A stretch of 64,000 nucleotides of DNA. Source: Pleurocapsa minor GSE-CHR-MK 17-07R. GTDB lineage: Bacteria > Chloroflexota > Anaerolineae > Aggregatilineales > Phototrophicaceae. The translations under genes were made by a program, and so were the position numbers. Shown here in pieces: positions 1 to 8,381 of the stretch. Where the stretch lies: NCBI GenBank assembly GCA_019359125.1, contig JAHHHY010000002.1, positions 434,001 to 498,000 on the forward strand, read 5' to 3'. The notes beneath the pieces are model-generated. The model searched no databases. It saw nothing but the letters and a program-made list of their open reading frames with translations, and was not told the origin of the DNA. Numbering within the stretch: position 1 is the first letter of the stretch; each line of letters begins with the position of its first letter.

Positions 1-1
1 G

Positions 2-55
2 GCGATGGTCGAGGGCGCGAAGATTGTGCGCCGCGAGCTGACCGGAAACGCATAA
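2..55 (+). CDS. C-terminal end of an upstream gene (partial)
   Basis: An open frame enters from the left edge and ends at TAA 53-55, giving the last 17 residues AMVEGAKIVRRELTGNA. The stop lies 11 bp before the ATG of the SDR at 67, which suggests the two genes share an operon. The fragment is too short to assign a family, so no function is claimed. Confidence 0.5.
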   Translation, partial: AMVEGAKIVRRELTGNA

Positions 56-66
56 GGAATCAGGAC

Positions 67-834
67 ATGCTGACCGGAAAACGAATCCTGGTGACGGGCG
101 CGGCCAGCGGTATCGGCCGTGCCTCTGCGCTGATGTTTGCGGCGCGTGGGGCGATTGTCGCGCCGGTGGACCTTAACCCGGCTGGCCTGATGCAGACGCT
201 CAATCTGATCCATGAAGCAGGCGGGCGCGGTGTGGCCTACGTCGAAGACCTGACCGACGAGGCTGCTGTCGCCCGCGCAGTGAACGGCGCGGCAGAGGAG
301 TTTGGCGGGCTGGATGGCGTGTTCAACGTGGCGGGCGGCAGCGGCCGTCGCTTTGGCGACGGGCCGGTGGACGCCTGCACGCTGGAAGGCTGGCATAAAA
401 CGCTCGACCTGAACCTGACGACCATGTTCCTGGTGTGCAAATATGCCATGCCGCACCTGCTGGCGTCACGCGGCGCGGTCGTCAATCTGGGCTCGGTGCT
501 GGGGCTGGTGGGTGGCGATGAAGACTTCGCCACCCATGCCTATGCTGCGTCGAAAGCCGCCGTCGTCGGCCTCAGTCGTGCGATGGCCAGCTATTATGCG
601 CCGCAGGGTGTGCGCGTGAACGTGATCGCCAGCGGGCTGATCGCGACGGCCATGAGCCAGCGCGCCCAGTCCGATGCGCATATCATCGGCCGCCTGCCGC
701 AGCTTCAGCCTCTGACCGGCACGTTCGGCACGCCCGACGATATCGCCGGGGCGGCGGCCTACCTGCTCAGCGACGATTCACGCTTCGTCACCGGCGCGAT
801 GCTGGCTGTCGACGGTGGCTGGACGGTGAGGTAA
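67..834 (+). CDS. SDR-family NAD(P)-dependent oxidoreductase
   Basis: A 255-residue classical short-chain dehydrogenase/reductase, a normal length for the family. The cofactor-binding TGAASGIG motif is at residues 10-17 and a variant NNAG motif (NVAG) at 87-90. The catalytic Ser is about 143, with Tyr159 and Lys163 in YAASK. It should reversibly oxidise a hydroxyl group on a small metabolite in the cytoplasm using NAD(H) or NADP(H). The substrate cannot be read from sequence, but the neighbouring sugar-acid genes make a sugar or sugar acid plausible. It follows the truncated upstream gene closely and is convergent with the LacI gene, separated from it by an inverted-repeat element. Confidence 0.9.
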   Translation: MLTGKRILVTGAASGIGRASALMFAARGAIVAPVDLNPAGLMQTLNLIHEAGGRGVAYVEDLTDEAAVARAVNGAAEEFGGLDGVFNVAGGSGRRFGDGPVDACTLEGWHKTLDLNLTTMFLVCKYAMPHLLASRGAVVNLGSVLGLVGGDEDFATHAYAASKAAVVGLSRAMASYYAPQGVRVNVIASGLIATAMSQRAQSDAHIIGRLPQLQPLTGTFGTPDDIAGAAAYLLSDDSRFVTGAMLAVDGGWTVR

Positions 835-837
835 AGG

Positions 838-964
838 GAAAGTACTGAGTGCTGAGTACTGAGCAATGAGGAAGGGATCAAGAGCAGATGGAAAATGGGT
901 CTGGCAACAGTCACATGCCCCTGTCCATGTTCTCAGCACTCAGCACTCATTGCTAAGTACTTTC
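838..964. repeat. Dispersed inverted-repeat element, copy A, between convergent genes
   Basis: The left arm starts GAAAGTACT (838-846) and continues as degenerate heptamers of the type ACTGAGT, GCTGAGT, GCAATGAG. The right arm, ending AGTACTTTC (956-964), carries the same heptamers in reverse complement. The centre contains GGGTCTGGCAA (897-907), which recurs at 24390-24400 in copy C. The element fills the gap between the SDR stop and the LacI stop, so RNA from either side could fold into an imperfect hairpin. There is no U-tract, so a role in termination is only possible. Confidence 0.75.
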
Positions 965-967
965 TTT

Positions 968-1978
968 TCATGCTGACTCCCGCACGATCAGCTCATGGGG
1001 CAGCACGATCTGGCGCGGGGGGGCGCCCTCGAACTGCTCGAACAGCGACTGCACCATCAGCCGGCCGCCCTGCTGAATCGGCTGGCGAATGGTGGTCAGG
1101 CGCGGGGATGTCTGCGAGGCCAGCGCGATATCGTCATGCCCCATCACCGAGATGTCGCCTGGCACAGCGCGGCCCATTCCCTGAAGCACCTGCATACACG
1201 CGATGGCCATGAAGTCACTGCATGCGAAAATGGCATCCAGCTTCGGTTCGCGCTTGAGCAGCAGCGGCACGGCATGGGCGGCTGCCTCCGCGCTGAAGTC
1301 GGTGAACAGCATCAGATCGGAATTGACTGGCAGGCCAGCCTCGTGCATCCCCTGCAAGTATCCCTGACGGCGCAGATCGGTCTCGACCATGCGCTGGAAT
1401 CCGCCGATAAAGCCAATCTTGTGGCGGCCCTGCGCGGCCAAATGCAGCACGGCATCGCGACCGGTCACGCGGCTGTCGCACGCTACCGTCGCACACGCTG
1501 CGCCCTCTACCGGCCCGCACCAGATGACGAAGCGGGCATCCAGCGCGTTCAGCGCCCGAATGCCAGCGTCATCCAGCGCCCGGTCGATCATCAGGATGCC
1601 ATCGACGCGCTTGTCCAGAATATAACGTTCGCACCAGTCGGTGCTCTCGGCAGGCACGCGCGCAATCAGCGAGTCATAGCCGCGCTTGTCCAGCTCATCG
1701 GTGATGGCGCCCAGCATCTCCAGGTAAAACGGATCGCTGATCTGGCGGCGGCTGGCGCCCTGAAACGGGAACAGTGTGGCGACGGTTTGTGACCGCTGCA
1801 GGCGAAAGTTGCGCGCGCGGGTATCCACGCGGTAATTCATCTGCCTGGCCAGCAGGCGAATCTGCTCGCGGGTGGTCTCCGGGATGGTGGGATGATTGTT
1901 CAGCGCGCGTGATACCGTGCTGGGTGATACACCGGCAGCGCGGGCAATATCAGAAATCGTGGGGCGGTTGCTGCTCAC
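968..1978 (-). CDS. LacI-family transcriptional regulator
   Basis: The N-terminal LacI helix-turn-helix (PTISDIARAAGVSPSTVSRA) occupies roughly residues 5-26 and is followed by a type-1 periplasmic-binding-like sensor domain. From GTG at 1978 the protein is 336 residues, the usual family length. An in-frame ATG at 2050 would give 360 residues, but the added 24 are low-complexity, Arg/Ser-rich and overlap the upstream peptidase gene, so GTG is preferred. It lies 25 bp after the M24 peptidase stop, probably in one operon. A palindrome of LacI type sits in the divergent promoter region at 3173-3190 and is a good candidate binding site. The effector is probably a sugar or sugar acid. Confidence 0.9.
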   Translation of the reverse strand: MSSNRPTISDIARAAGVSPSTVSRALNNHPTIPETTREQIRLLARQMNYRVDTRARNFRLQRSQTVATLFPFQGASRRQISDPFYLEMLGAITDELDKRGYDSLIARVPAESTDWCERYILDKRVDGILMIDRALDDAGIRALNALDARFVIWCGPVEGAACATVACDSRVTGRDAVLHLAAQGRHKIGFIGGFQRMVETDLRRQGYLQGMHEAGLPVNSDLMLFTDFSAEAAAHAVPLLLKREPKLDAIFACSDFMAIACMQVLQGMGRAVPGDISVMGHDDIALASQTSPRLTTIRQPIQQGGRLMVQSLFEQFEGAPPRQIVLPHELIVRESA

Positions 1979-2003
1979 AGGCGCACTTGTCCGATCTGGA
2001 CGG

Positions 2004-3143
2004 CTAGAACGGGCGAATGGGGTAGTGCGAAATGATCTCGACGCCATCATGGGTGACGATCATGCCGTGTTCGAGGCGGCAGCCTGTCTGTCCGGGGACG
2101 TACGTGCCCGGCTCCAGCAGGATGACCATGCCCGCCTCCAGCACCACGTCATTGTAGGGCACGATGCGTGGTTCCTCGTGCAGCGAGGCGCCGATGCCAT
2201 GCCCTGTATGATGCGGATACACCGGGTAGCCGCCGTCGCGGACGAAGGCGCGCACTTTCTCGTCAATCTCGCGCGCGACGACGCCTGGCCGCACCAGCGA
2301 AATGGCATAGTCGAGCGCGGTTTCGATGAACAGGTGCCTGCGCTTCATGTCGGCGCTTGGCTCCCCGGCATAAAACGTGCGGCAGCCGTCGCTGCTGTAG
2401 CCGCGATGAATCGCGCTGATATCCACGATGATCGAGCCGCCTTCCGGCACCGGCACGACCCCCGGCACGCCGCCAATATTGAAGTCACGCGTGCCCGCGG
2501 TGCAGTCATTGCCCAGCGCGACGCGTGCGCCGTCCGCCCGCATGATGGCCGAGGTCAGCTCGCCCCATACGTCGATTTCACGGATACCCGGCCGGATGAC
2601 GGCCTGGGCCGCCGCATAGCCCACGTCTGCCAGCAGGAAGGCCTGCCGCAGCTTAACCAGCTCTTCCTCGGTCTTGACCATGCGCAGCGGCCTGAGTGCG
2701 TGATCCAGCGGCACCCAGCCCGGCCAGCCCAGCGCATCGGACGCGATTTCAAGCTCGGTCATGCTCAGCGTATCACGCTCGATGCCCACGTCTCCGCCGC
2801 GTACGCCAGATTTGCGCAGCAGACCGCCCAGGGCTTCGCGCAGCGTCTCGACCGGGCGAATCGGACGATCGACCGTGTAGCCCTGCACAGACAGCACCGT
2901 CACATCGTCGTCGTCGCCCACGCCAAAGGTGTAGGGCACCTGCGAGTCCAGCACGACCAGCGTGTAATGCCCGTCTTCGACCCACAGCAGCGGCGGGCCG
3001 AACGTATAGGGGCTGTAACCCAGCTCGACAAACGGGGCAAAGCCTGTCAGCCATGTCAGCGATTCGGGATGCGAAAACAGGGCGCGGCTGAGGCCACGCG
3101 CCTTCAGGAAATCGTTTGTGCGCTGCCGCTGTTCTGCATGCAT
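2004..3143 (-). CDS. M24-family metallopeptidase (Xaa-Pro aminopeptidase-like)
   Basis: 379 residues with a creatinase-like N-terminal domain and a C-terminal pita-bread fold. All five expected metal ligands are visible: Asp241, Asp252, His315 (in HHTGHGIG), Glu344 (in LLEPGTY) and Glu358 (in RLEHG). Family members bind two divalent metals and cleave N-terminal Xaa-Pro bonds, or hydrolyse creatine-like or ectoine-like compounds. The exact substrate is not evident. The gene lies upstream of a LacI regulator and divergent from the zinc alcohol dehydrogenase, which is an unusual setting for a housekeeping peptidase and may point to an amide substrate. Confidence 0.85.
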   Translation of the reverse strand: MHAEQRQRTNDFLKARGLSRALFSHPESLTWLTGFAPFVELGYSPYTFGPPLLWVEDGHYTLVVLDSQVPYTFGVGDDDDVTVLSVQGYTVDRPIRPVETLREALGGLLRKSGVRGGDVGIERDTLSMTELEIASDALGWPGWVPLDHALRPLRMVKTEEELVKLRQAFLLADVGYAAAQAVIRPGIREIDVWGELTSAIMRADGARVALGNDCTAGTRDFNIGGVPGVVPVPEGGSIIVDISAIHRGYSSDGCRTFYAGEPSADMKRRHLFIETALDYAISLVRPGVVAREIDEKVRAFVRDGGYPVYPHHTGHGIGASLHEEPRIVPYNDVVLEAGMVILLEPGTYVPGQTGCRLEHGMIVTHDGVEIISHYPIRPF

Positions 3144-3172
3144 TTCTTAAAACCTTTTCTTTGAAAGAATCC

Positions 3173-3220
3173 TATGCAATCGATTGCGTAAGTATAGCAT
3201 TCATGGTATACCAGAGGCAA
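3173..3220. promoter_or_regulatory. Divergent promoters with a LacI-type operator
   Basis: TATGCAATCGATTGCGTA (3173-3190) is an 18-bp palindrome with one mismatched pair, centred on CG as is typical of LacI-family operators; its core GCAATCGATTGC (3176-3187) is perfect. A plus-strand promoter TTGCGT (3184-3189), 17 bp, TATACC (3207-3212) overlaps it. A minus-strand promoter TTGCCT (3215-3220), 18 bp, TATACT (3191-3196) would start transcription next to it. One repressor could therefore control both the peptidase/LacI operon and the dehydrogenase operon. The palindrome is seen directly; the promoter calls are weaker. Confidence 0.6.
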
Positions 3221-3250
3221 AAATCGTCTTTTGTGGCAGAGGAGATTCTT

Positions 3251-4291
3251 GTGAAAGCGGTGATGAAAGTTGCCAGAGGCGTCGGCTTTGTGGAGACGCG
3301 TGATATTCCAGAGCCATTTCCCTCGGCGGGCCAGGTCAAGATTCGCGTGCGCGCGGCGGGCATCTGCGGCACCGACCTGCATATTTATAAGGACGAGTTC
3401 AAAAGCGCCCCGCCGGTCGTGCTGGGGCATGAGGTGTCCGGCGAAGTGGTCGAGGTCGGCGCTGGTGTCGATGCCGCGCTGATCGGCCAGCGCGTGACCA
3501 CCGAGACGTATTTCTCGACCTGCGGCGCCTGCGCCTACTGCCGCACCGGCCACGCCAATCTGTGCCTCAGCCGCAAGAGCATCGGCTCGGCGGTCAACGG
3601 TGGTTTCACAGATTATGTGATCGTACCCGCGCACAACCTTCACGCCCTGCCGGACAATATCCCGTTTGAGGCGGGCGCGCTGACCGAGCCCATGGCCTGC
3701 GTGTGCCATGCCGTGCTCACCCACAGGACCGTTAGTCCGGGCGATGTGGCCGTGATCGCCGGGCCTGGCGCCATTGGCCTGCTGACATTGCAGGTGGTCA
3801 AGGCGGCGGGTGCGACGGCCGTCGTGCTGGGCACCAATGGCGATGAACAGCGTATGACGCTGGCAAAAGACCTGGGCGCTGACTACCTGGTCAATGTGAA
3901 CAGCGACAATGCCGAAGAACTGGTGCGCGCCATCACGCCGGAGGGGCTGGGCGCCGATGTGGTGTATGAATGCTCTGGCGCGGGCCCGGCAGCGCAGCAA
4001 TTACTCACGCTGGCGCGGCGGGGTGCGCGCTACGTGCAGGTCGGCCTGTTTGGCAAGCCGGTCTCGTGGGACCTCGATCAGGTGGTCTTTCGTGAGCTGG
4101 TGGTGACGGGGACCAATGCGTCTGTGCCTGCGGCCTGGACGCGCGCACTTCAGCTAATGGCGGCCGGCAAGGTCGATACCGGCAGGCTGATTACCGCGGC
4201 CTATGCGGTCGAGGACTGGCAGGCAGCCTTTGACGGCTTCGAGCACAAGACGGCCATCAAGACAATTTTCAAGCCGGGCAGCGCCGGGTGA
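3251..4291 (+). CDS. Zinc-dependent alcohol/polyol dehydrogenase (MDR family)
   Basis: 346 residues from GTG 3251, chosen because AGAGGAG (3238-3244) sits 6 bp upstream. The GroES-like domain carries the catalytic zinc ligands Cys39 (CGTD) and His60-Glu61 (GHE). Four cysteines (91, 94, 97, 105) form the structural zinc site, and the Rossmann motif AGPGAIG follows near residue 170. This pattern resembles sorbitol, threonine or L-iditol dehydrogenases, which oxidise secondary hydroxyls with NAD(P). With the two SDRs and UxaE downstream, it may interconvert a keto sugar acid with its hydroxy form, as a zinc-type dehydrogenase can do in hexuronate pathways; that role is inferred. Confidence 0.88.
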   Translation: MKAVMKVARGVGFVETRDIPEPFPSAGQVKIRVRAAGICGTDLHIYKDEFKSAPPVVLGHEVSGEVVEVGAGVDAALIGQRVTTETYFSTCGACAYCRTGHANLCLSRKSIGSAVNGGFTDYVIVPAHNLHALPDNIPFEAGALTEPMACVCHAVLTHRTVSPGDVAVIAGPGAIGLLTLQVVKAAGATAVVLGTNGDEQRMTLAKDLGADYLVNVNSDNAEELVRAITPEGLGADVVYECSGAGPAAQQLLTLARRGARYVQVGLFGKPVSWDLDQVVFRELVVTGTNASVPAAWTRALQLMAAGKVDTGRLITAAYAVEDWQAAFDGFEHKTAIKTIFKPGSAG

Positions 4292-4304
4292 ATGGGAGAA
4301 TGCC

Positions 4305-5084
4305 ATGAAGCTGGTCGGGAAGACCGCCCTCGTCACCGGGGCGGCGTCAGAACGCAGCATCGGCTGGGGCATCGCCCGTGAGCTGGCGCTGGAAGGCGCC
4401 GATGTGGCCGTGAACGATATTGCCCCGTCTGAGGCACTGGACGCCCGCGCAGAGGAGCTGGCCGCTATGGGTCGCCGTTCGCTGGCCGTGTCCGCCGACG
4501 TGACGCGCCCGGAACGGGTCGAAGCGATGTTCGCGGAAGTGGTGCAGGCATTGGGCCATATCGACATCGTGGTCAGCAACGCGGGCATCATCCGCTGGCA
4601 GCATTTTCTGGACATCACCCCGGAGGAGCTGCGCGCTGTGGTGAATGTCAACATCATGGGCACGGTCAACGTGTGCCGGGCCGCCGCGACGCACATGATT
4701 CGTCAGGGTAACGGCGGGCGCATCATCATCAATTCCAGCGTGCAGAGCGACGTGCAGTTCCCGATTACGCCGGTATATGGCGCTACCAAGAAGGCGATGC
4801 ATACGCTGGTCGGTGCGCTGGCGCTGGAGCTGGCGCCGCACCGGATCAATGTCACGCATATTGCGCCGGGCTGGGTGCGTTCGCCGCTGAACGATATTTC
4901 GCCGGAGCTGCAAACGCCCGAAGGCGTCGAGGCACAGCGTCGCGTGATTCCCCTGCGCCGCGACGGACACATCGACGAGATGGGGCGCGCCGTGGTCTAC
5001 CTGGCCTCGTCCGACGGGGACTATGTGACGGGTTCGTCCATTCGGCTGGATGGCGGGCTGGCGATCAGCAAGTATTCGCTGTGA
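4305..5084 (+). CDS. SDR-family oxidoreductase, catalytically intact
   Basis: 259 residues from ATG 4305, preceded by a GGGAGA-like ribosome site 13 bp after the dehydrogenase stop. The glycine-rich segment TGAASERSIGWG is at 11-22, SNAG at 91-94, catalytic Ser144 or Ser145, Tyr158 and Lys162. The longer glycine-rich loop (SERSIGWG) is an insertion relative to the classical TGxxxGIG. It should be an active NAD(P)-dependent dehydrogenase or reductase. It lies just upstream of a related SDR that has lost the catalytic residues, so the two may act as a pair. Confidence 0.9.
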   Translation: MKLVGKTALVTGAASERSIGWGIARELALEGADVAVNDIAPSEALDARAEELAAMGRRSLAVSADVTRPERVEAMFAEVVQALGHIDIVVSNAGIIRWQHFLDITPEELRAVVNVNIMGTVNVCRAAATHMIRQGNGGRIIINSSVQSDVQFPITPVYGATKKAMHTLVGALALELAPHRINVTHIAPGWVRSPLNDISPELQTPEGVEAQRRVIPLRRDGHIDEMGRAVVYLASSDGDYVTGSSIRLDGGLAISKYSL

Positions 5085-5091
5085 GGGACAC

Positions 5092-5790
5092 ATGGGCATG
5101 CGGATGAAAACGGATCTTTCCGGGAAGGTTGCTCTTCTGGCGGGCCCGCGCGATCACAACCTCGAAGGCGCGGGCGCGGCGCTGATGGCGGAGGGCGCTG
5201 GCATTGTGCTGGCCGAGACGCTGGAAGAAGTGCGCTACGCCGTGGAACGCCAGCCGCGCATCGACATCGCGGTCGTTAACGCAGGCTGGCGCAAAGCGGG
5301 CGATTTCCTGGCGCTGACGAACGACGACTGGGCCGATGCCCTGTACGCCAACTTCGAGGTGCCGGTCTTTATGATGCAGGCCATTGCCCGCAAAATGATC
5401 GCGGGGAAGCAGGGCGGGCGCATCATCGTGCTGGCGGGCATCGAGGGGATGCTGCCGTTCAGCGGACAGTCCGCCACTGGCACCAGCCTGACGATGATCT
5501 GGTCGATTGCGCGCATGGCGGCGATTGACCTGGCCCCGCACGGCATCACGGTGAATATTGTCGCGCCCGGCTGGACCAATCAGTCGGCTTTTTCTGCGCT
5601 GCCGGGGGAAACGCAGGCCCATATTCTGGCCGGGATTCCGGCCGGTCGCGCTGGCAGCGGGCAGGATGTGGGCGCTGCGGTGTTGATGTTTGCCACGCCG
5701 GCAGCGGGGTATCTGACCGGCGTCATCCTGCCGGTGGATGGCGGCTATGTCTTGTCGCGCTCGGATGGCCGCTCAATGCTTGAGCGATAA
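5092..5790 (+). CDS. Degenerate SDR-fold protein (probable pseudoenzyme)
   Basis: 232 residues from ATG 5092, seven bases after the previous stop. The SDR fold is clear (VVNAG at 61-65, APGW, and the C-terminal LPVDGGY), but the glycine-rich cofactor motif is replaced by LLAGPRDHNLEGAG. Ungapped alignment with the upstream SDR puts Thr129 at the catalytic Tyr position, Leu133 at Lys and Ala115 at Ser. It therefore probably cannot catalyse hydride transfer. The frame is intact and codon use matches its neighbours, so this looks like selected loss of activity, not decay. A known precedent is the BbsC subunit of the BbsCD SDR complex, which is inactive beside an active partner. Confidence 0.8.
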   Translation: MGMRMKTDLSGKVALLAGPRDHNLEGAGAALMAEGAGIVLAETLEEVRYAVERQPRIDIAVVNAGWRKAGDFLALTNDDWADALYANFEVPVFMMQAIARKMIAGKQGGRIIVLAGIEGMLPFSGQSATGTSLTMIWSIARMAAIDLAPHGITVNIVAPGWTNQSAFSALPGETQAHILAGIPAGRAGSGQDVGAAVLMFATPAAGYLTGVILPVDGGYVLSRSDGRSMLER

Positions 5791-5852
5791 CGCCACCAGT
5801 GTTTCCCGTCACATTTCGGACTGCCGTGCGCTGCGGTACACTATGGGCGCAG

Positions 5853-5874
5853 CGGCAGTCTTTATTTACTGCCG
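5853..5874. other. Short hairpin upstream of uxaE
   Basis: CGGCAGT (5853-5859) and ACTGCCG (5868-5874) form a perfect 7-bp stem with an 8-base AT-rich loop in the 164-bp gap between the degenerate SDR and uxaE. No run of T follows, so it is not a standard intrinsic terminator. It could be a weak terminator or a leader structure of uxaE. Confidence 0.4.
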
Positions 5875-5954
5875 GGATGCATCAACCTGAGTTAAGAGCG
5901 CGTGCCGTGGGCGACAAGCCAGGCGCGGCGCAGTGAAGGGGCAGGCAGGACGCC

Positions 5955-7415
5955 ATGCAGGAAACGATATTTCAGGGCACACAGGTGCTGGCCGCCTTTC
6001 GCCCCTCTGATACAACCATCGCGCTGGTGCTGCGGCCGAATGGGCATAAGCTGGTTGTCGTCAGCGGCGACCATGCCGGATTCGTCGGCCAGACCTCCAG
6101 GAGTGGGCGTATTCTGGTGGGAGAGCTAACGCCAGACAATGCCCGTGCGGTGCGCGCGCATATCCCGTGGCTGAACCCGGTGCCGCTGGGCGTACGTGCC
6201 TCGATGGGGCTGGGGGACCGGCTGGGACTGGCGACGCCTGGCCACGCCTGGGCGGCAGAAGGGCAGGGCATCGCCCCGGTTTTTGCACAGCAAAGCGTGC
6301 GTGAGAATGTGCGCACCGGCCGCACGCCACAGCAGGTGCTGGATGATGCCATGTGGGGCGCGTTTGAGTCTGGCTGGCGCGGTGACTGGGGCGCGGATGC
6401 CGACCACGTGAAGACGGCTGAAGACCTGCTGCCTTTTGTGCAGGCGGGCTTCACCAGCTACACGATCGACCCCGGTGAGTATGTGGATGATGAGGTGGAG
6501 CATGTGCCGCTGGCGGATGTGCTGGCGCGCCTGGCGAATATCAATTTCACCGGCATCGGCACGTCGGCGCAGGACCTGCTGGCGCGCTACAGCGGATTTG
6601 TGACCATGCCCGATGGGGCCAGCCTGCATCTGGATGAAGAAGCCGTCGCGCGCGGGGCGGCCAAATATGGGCGCGCGCTGCTGTGTGTGGCAGAGCTGTA
6701 TGCTGTGCTGCGCGAACATATGGCCAATCGGGCGTTTGACGTGGAAATCTCGCTGGATGAGACGGCCTATGCCACCCGTCCGATCGAACATTTCATTTTT
6801 GCAGGCGAGCTGAAGCGGCTGGGCATCCCGTTCACGGCGCTGGCCCCACGCTTCGTGGGCGCGTTTGAGCGCGGCGTGGAATACAGCGGATCGCTGGACA
6901 GCCTGGCGGCTGACTTTGCCGGTCACGCCGCAGTACAGGCGTATTATGGCCGCAGTTATAAAATCAGCCTGCACAGCGGATCTGACAAATTCTCGGTGTA
7001 TCCGCTGGCAAAAACCGCCTTTGGCGAGCGCGTGCATATCAAGACATCAGGCACCAGCTATCTGCTAGCGCTGGAAGTGCTGGCGCGCCTCGAACCAGCG
7101 TTGTTCCGCGAGCTGTATGCGGCGGCGCAGTCTGCCTTTCCGGCCGATCGGGTGACAATGCATGTATCCGCCCGGCCCGAAGATGTGCCTGCCCTGGCTG
7201 GCCTGCGCGATGGCCAGCTCAGCGGTCTGCTGGCGCTGCCGGCTGTGCGCCAGATGCTGCACGTCACCTATGGCGCCGTGCTGACCCAGCACGGAAGCAG
7301 CCTGAAAGGCGCGCTCGTGCTGCATCATGCGGCCTATGAGCTGGACCTCGTGACCCACCTGCGCAAGCACATGAAGCCGCTGCGCCCGCGCACCACCGGG
7401 CCGCTGGTCCAGTAA
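5955..7415 (+). CDS. uxaE: Tagaturonate epimerase UxaE
   Basis: 486 residues. UxaE converts D-tagaturonate to D-fructuronate, joining the galacturonate and glucuronate branches of hexuronate breakdown. Family hallmarks are FAQQSVREN, DDAMWGAFE, GADADHVK followed by EDLLPF, TIDPGEY, SLHSGSDKFSVYP and HIKTSGTSYL, in the order found in the characterised Thermotoga enzyme. The invariant His, Asp and Lys residues in these motifs are candidates for metal and substrate binding. It is cytoplasmic, with no signal peptide. The upstream zinc dehydrogenase and SDRs could reduce its product to mannonate. The only ribosome site is a weak GCAGG before ATG 5955. The family is secure; the exact substrate stereochemistry is inferred. 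Confidence 0.85.
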   Translation: MQETIFQGTQVLAAFRPSDTTIALVLRPNGHKLVVVSGDHAGFVGQTSRSGRILVGELTPDNARAVRAHIPWLNPVPLGVRASMGLGDRLGLATPGHAWAAEGQGIAPVFAQQSVRENVRTGRTPQQVLDDAMWGAFESGWRGDWGADADHVKTAEDLLPFVQAGFTSYTIDPGEYVDDEVEHVPLADVLARLANINFTGIGTSAQDLLARYSGFVTMPDGASLHLDEEAVARGAAKYGRALLCVAELYAVLREHMANRAFDVEISLDETAYATRPIEHFIFAGELKRLGIPFTALAPRFVGAFERGVEYSGSLDSLAADFAGHAAVQAYYGRSYKISLHSGSDKFSVYPLAKTAFGERVHIKTSGTSYLLALEVLARLEPALFRELYAAAQSAFPADRVTMHVSARPEDVPALAGLRDGQLSGLLALPAVRQMLHVTYGAVLTQHGSSLKGALVLHHAAYELDLVTHLRKHMKPLRPRTTGPLVQ

Positions 7416-7534
7416 TCGACCCCGCCACAAGCGTGTTGCTTCCCTGATGGCTGGTGCCTGCAGCGACTGGCCATGCAGGCCTGTGGTATCATAAATGCCG
7501 ATTTGCAGACCTGGTTGATGGGAACCGAATCCGC

Positions 7535-8380
7535 GTGAGCAAGCAGCTAAACAGCGCAATGGTGTATGAGGCAGCCGATAACAAGCTGCGCCGCAGCCTG
7601 TGGGGGCATATACAGTATGCCCTGCGCTACTGGCCATTCTTCCTGTACTGGGTGCGCCGGGGCATCGTCACACGCTACAGCCAGACGAGCGTTGGCCTGC
7701 TGTGGGCGATTTTACAGCCGGTGCTGTCCAGCCTGGTGTATATCGTGGTGTTCTCGTTTGTCGTGCGCGTGAATACCGACCCGGTGCCGTATCCGCTGTT
7801 TGTGCTGACCAGCCTGGTGCTGTGGGCCTATTTTCAGCGCATTGTCACCAGCAGCGCATCATCTATCTCGATGAGCATGGACATCGTGACCAAGGTGCGC
7901 TTCCCGCGTGAATTCCTGCCGCTGGCTGTGGTCGTGGAGAGCTGGATCGATCTGGCCTTCGGGCTGGGCATCGTGGTCATCCTGTTTCTGATTTACGGCT
8001 ATCCGGTGACCGAGACGGTGCTGCTGGTGCCGATTATTTTCCTGGTTGAGACGATTCTCGCGCTGGGGCTGGGCTTTTACCTGGCGGCGCTGGCCAACAC
8101 GATCAAGGACCTGTTTCAGGTCATCGGCATCGTCATGCAGCTCGTGCTGTACCTGAGCCCGGTGATGTATCCGCTGAACACCGTGCCCGACAACATCCGC
8201 GCGCTGTACGTGATCAATCCGATGGCGACGATCTTTGCCGCCTATCAGGAAACCATCCTGTTTGGGCGTTTCACCGTGGGCCCGGCCTTGCTGGGCGTGG
8301 GCATCCTGTCGGTCATTGTGCTCATCACGGGCTATCTGTTCTTTAAGCGTATGGAATGGCGTTTCGCCGATACCCTCTGA
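7535..8380 (+). CDS. ABC-2 type polysaccharide export permease (Wzm/TagG-like)
   Basis: 281 residues from GTG 7535; ATG 7559 is an alternative, and an ATG at 7454 would add a non-conserved leader. After an amphipathic N-terminus with the characteristic RRGIVTRYSQTSVGLLWAIL interface segment there are about six membrane helices, ending in KRMEWRFADTL. Members move undecaprenyl-linked polysaccharide (O-antigen, teichoic acid or similar) across the cytoplasmic membrane. The ATPase gene begins one base after its stop, so the two are translated together. A GCCTGCA/TGCAGGC hairpin lies at 7456-7480 in the upstream gap. Confidence 0.88.
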   Translation: MSKQLNSAMVYEAADNKLRRSLWGHIQYALRYWPFFLYWVRRGIVTRYSQTSVGLLWAILQPVLSSLVYIVVFSFVVRVNTDPVPYPLFVLTSLVLWAYFQRIVTSSASSISMSMDIVTKVRFPREFLPLAVVVESWIDLAFGLGIVVILFLIYGYPVTETVLLVPIIFLVETILALGLGFYLAALANTIKDLFQVIGIVMQLVLYLSPVMYPLNTVPDNIRALYVINPMATIFAAYQETILFGRFTVGPALLGVGILSVIVLITGYLFFKRMEWRFADTL

Positions 8381-8381
8381 T

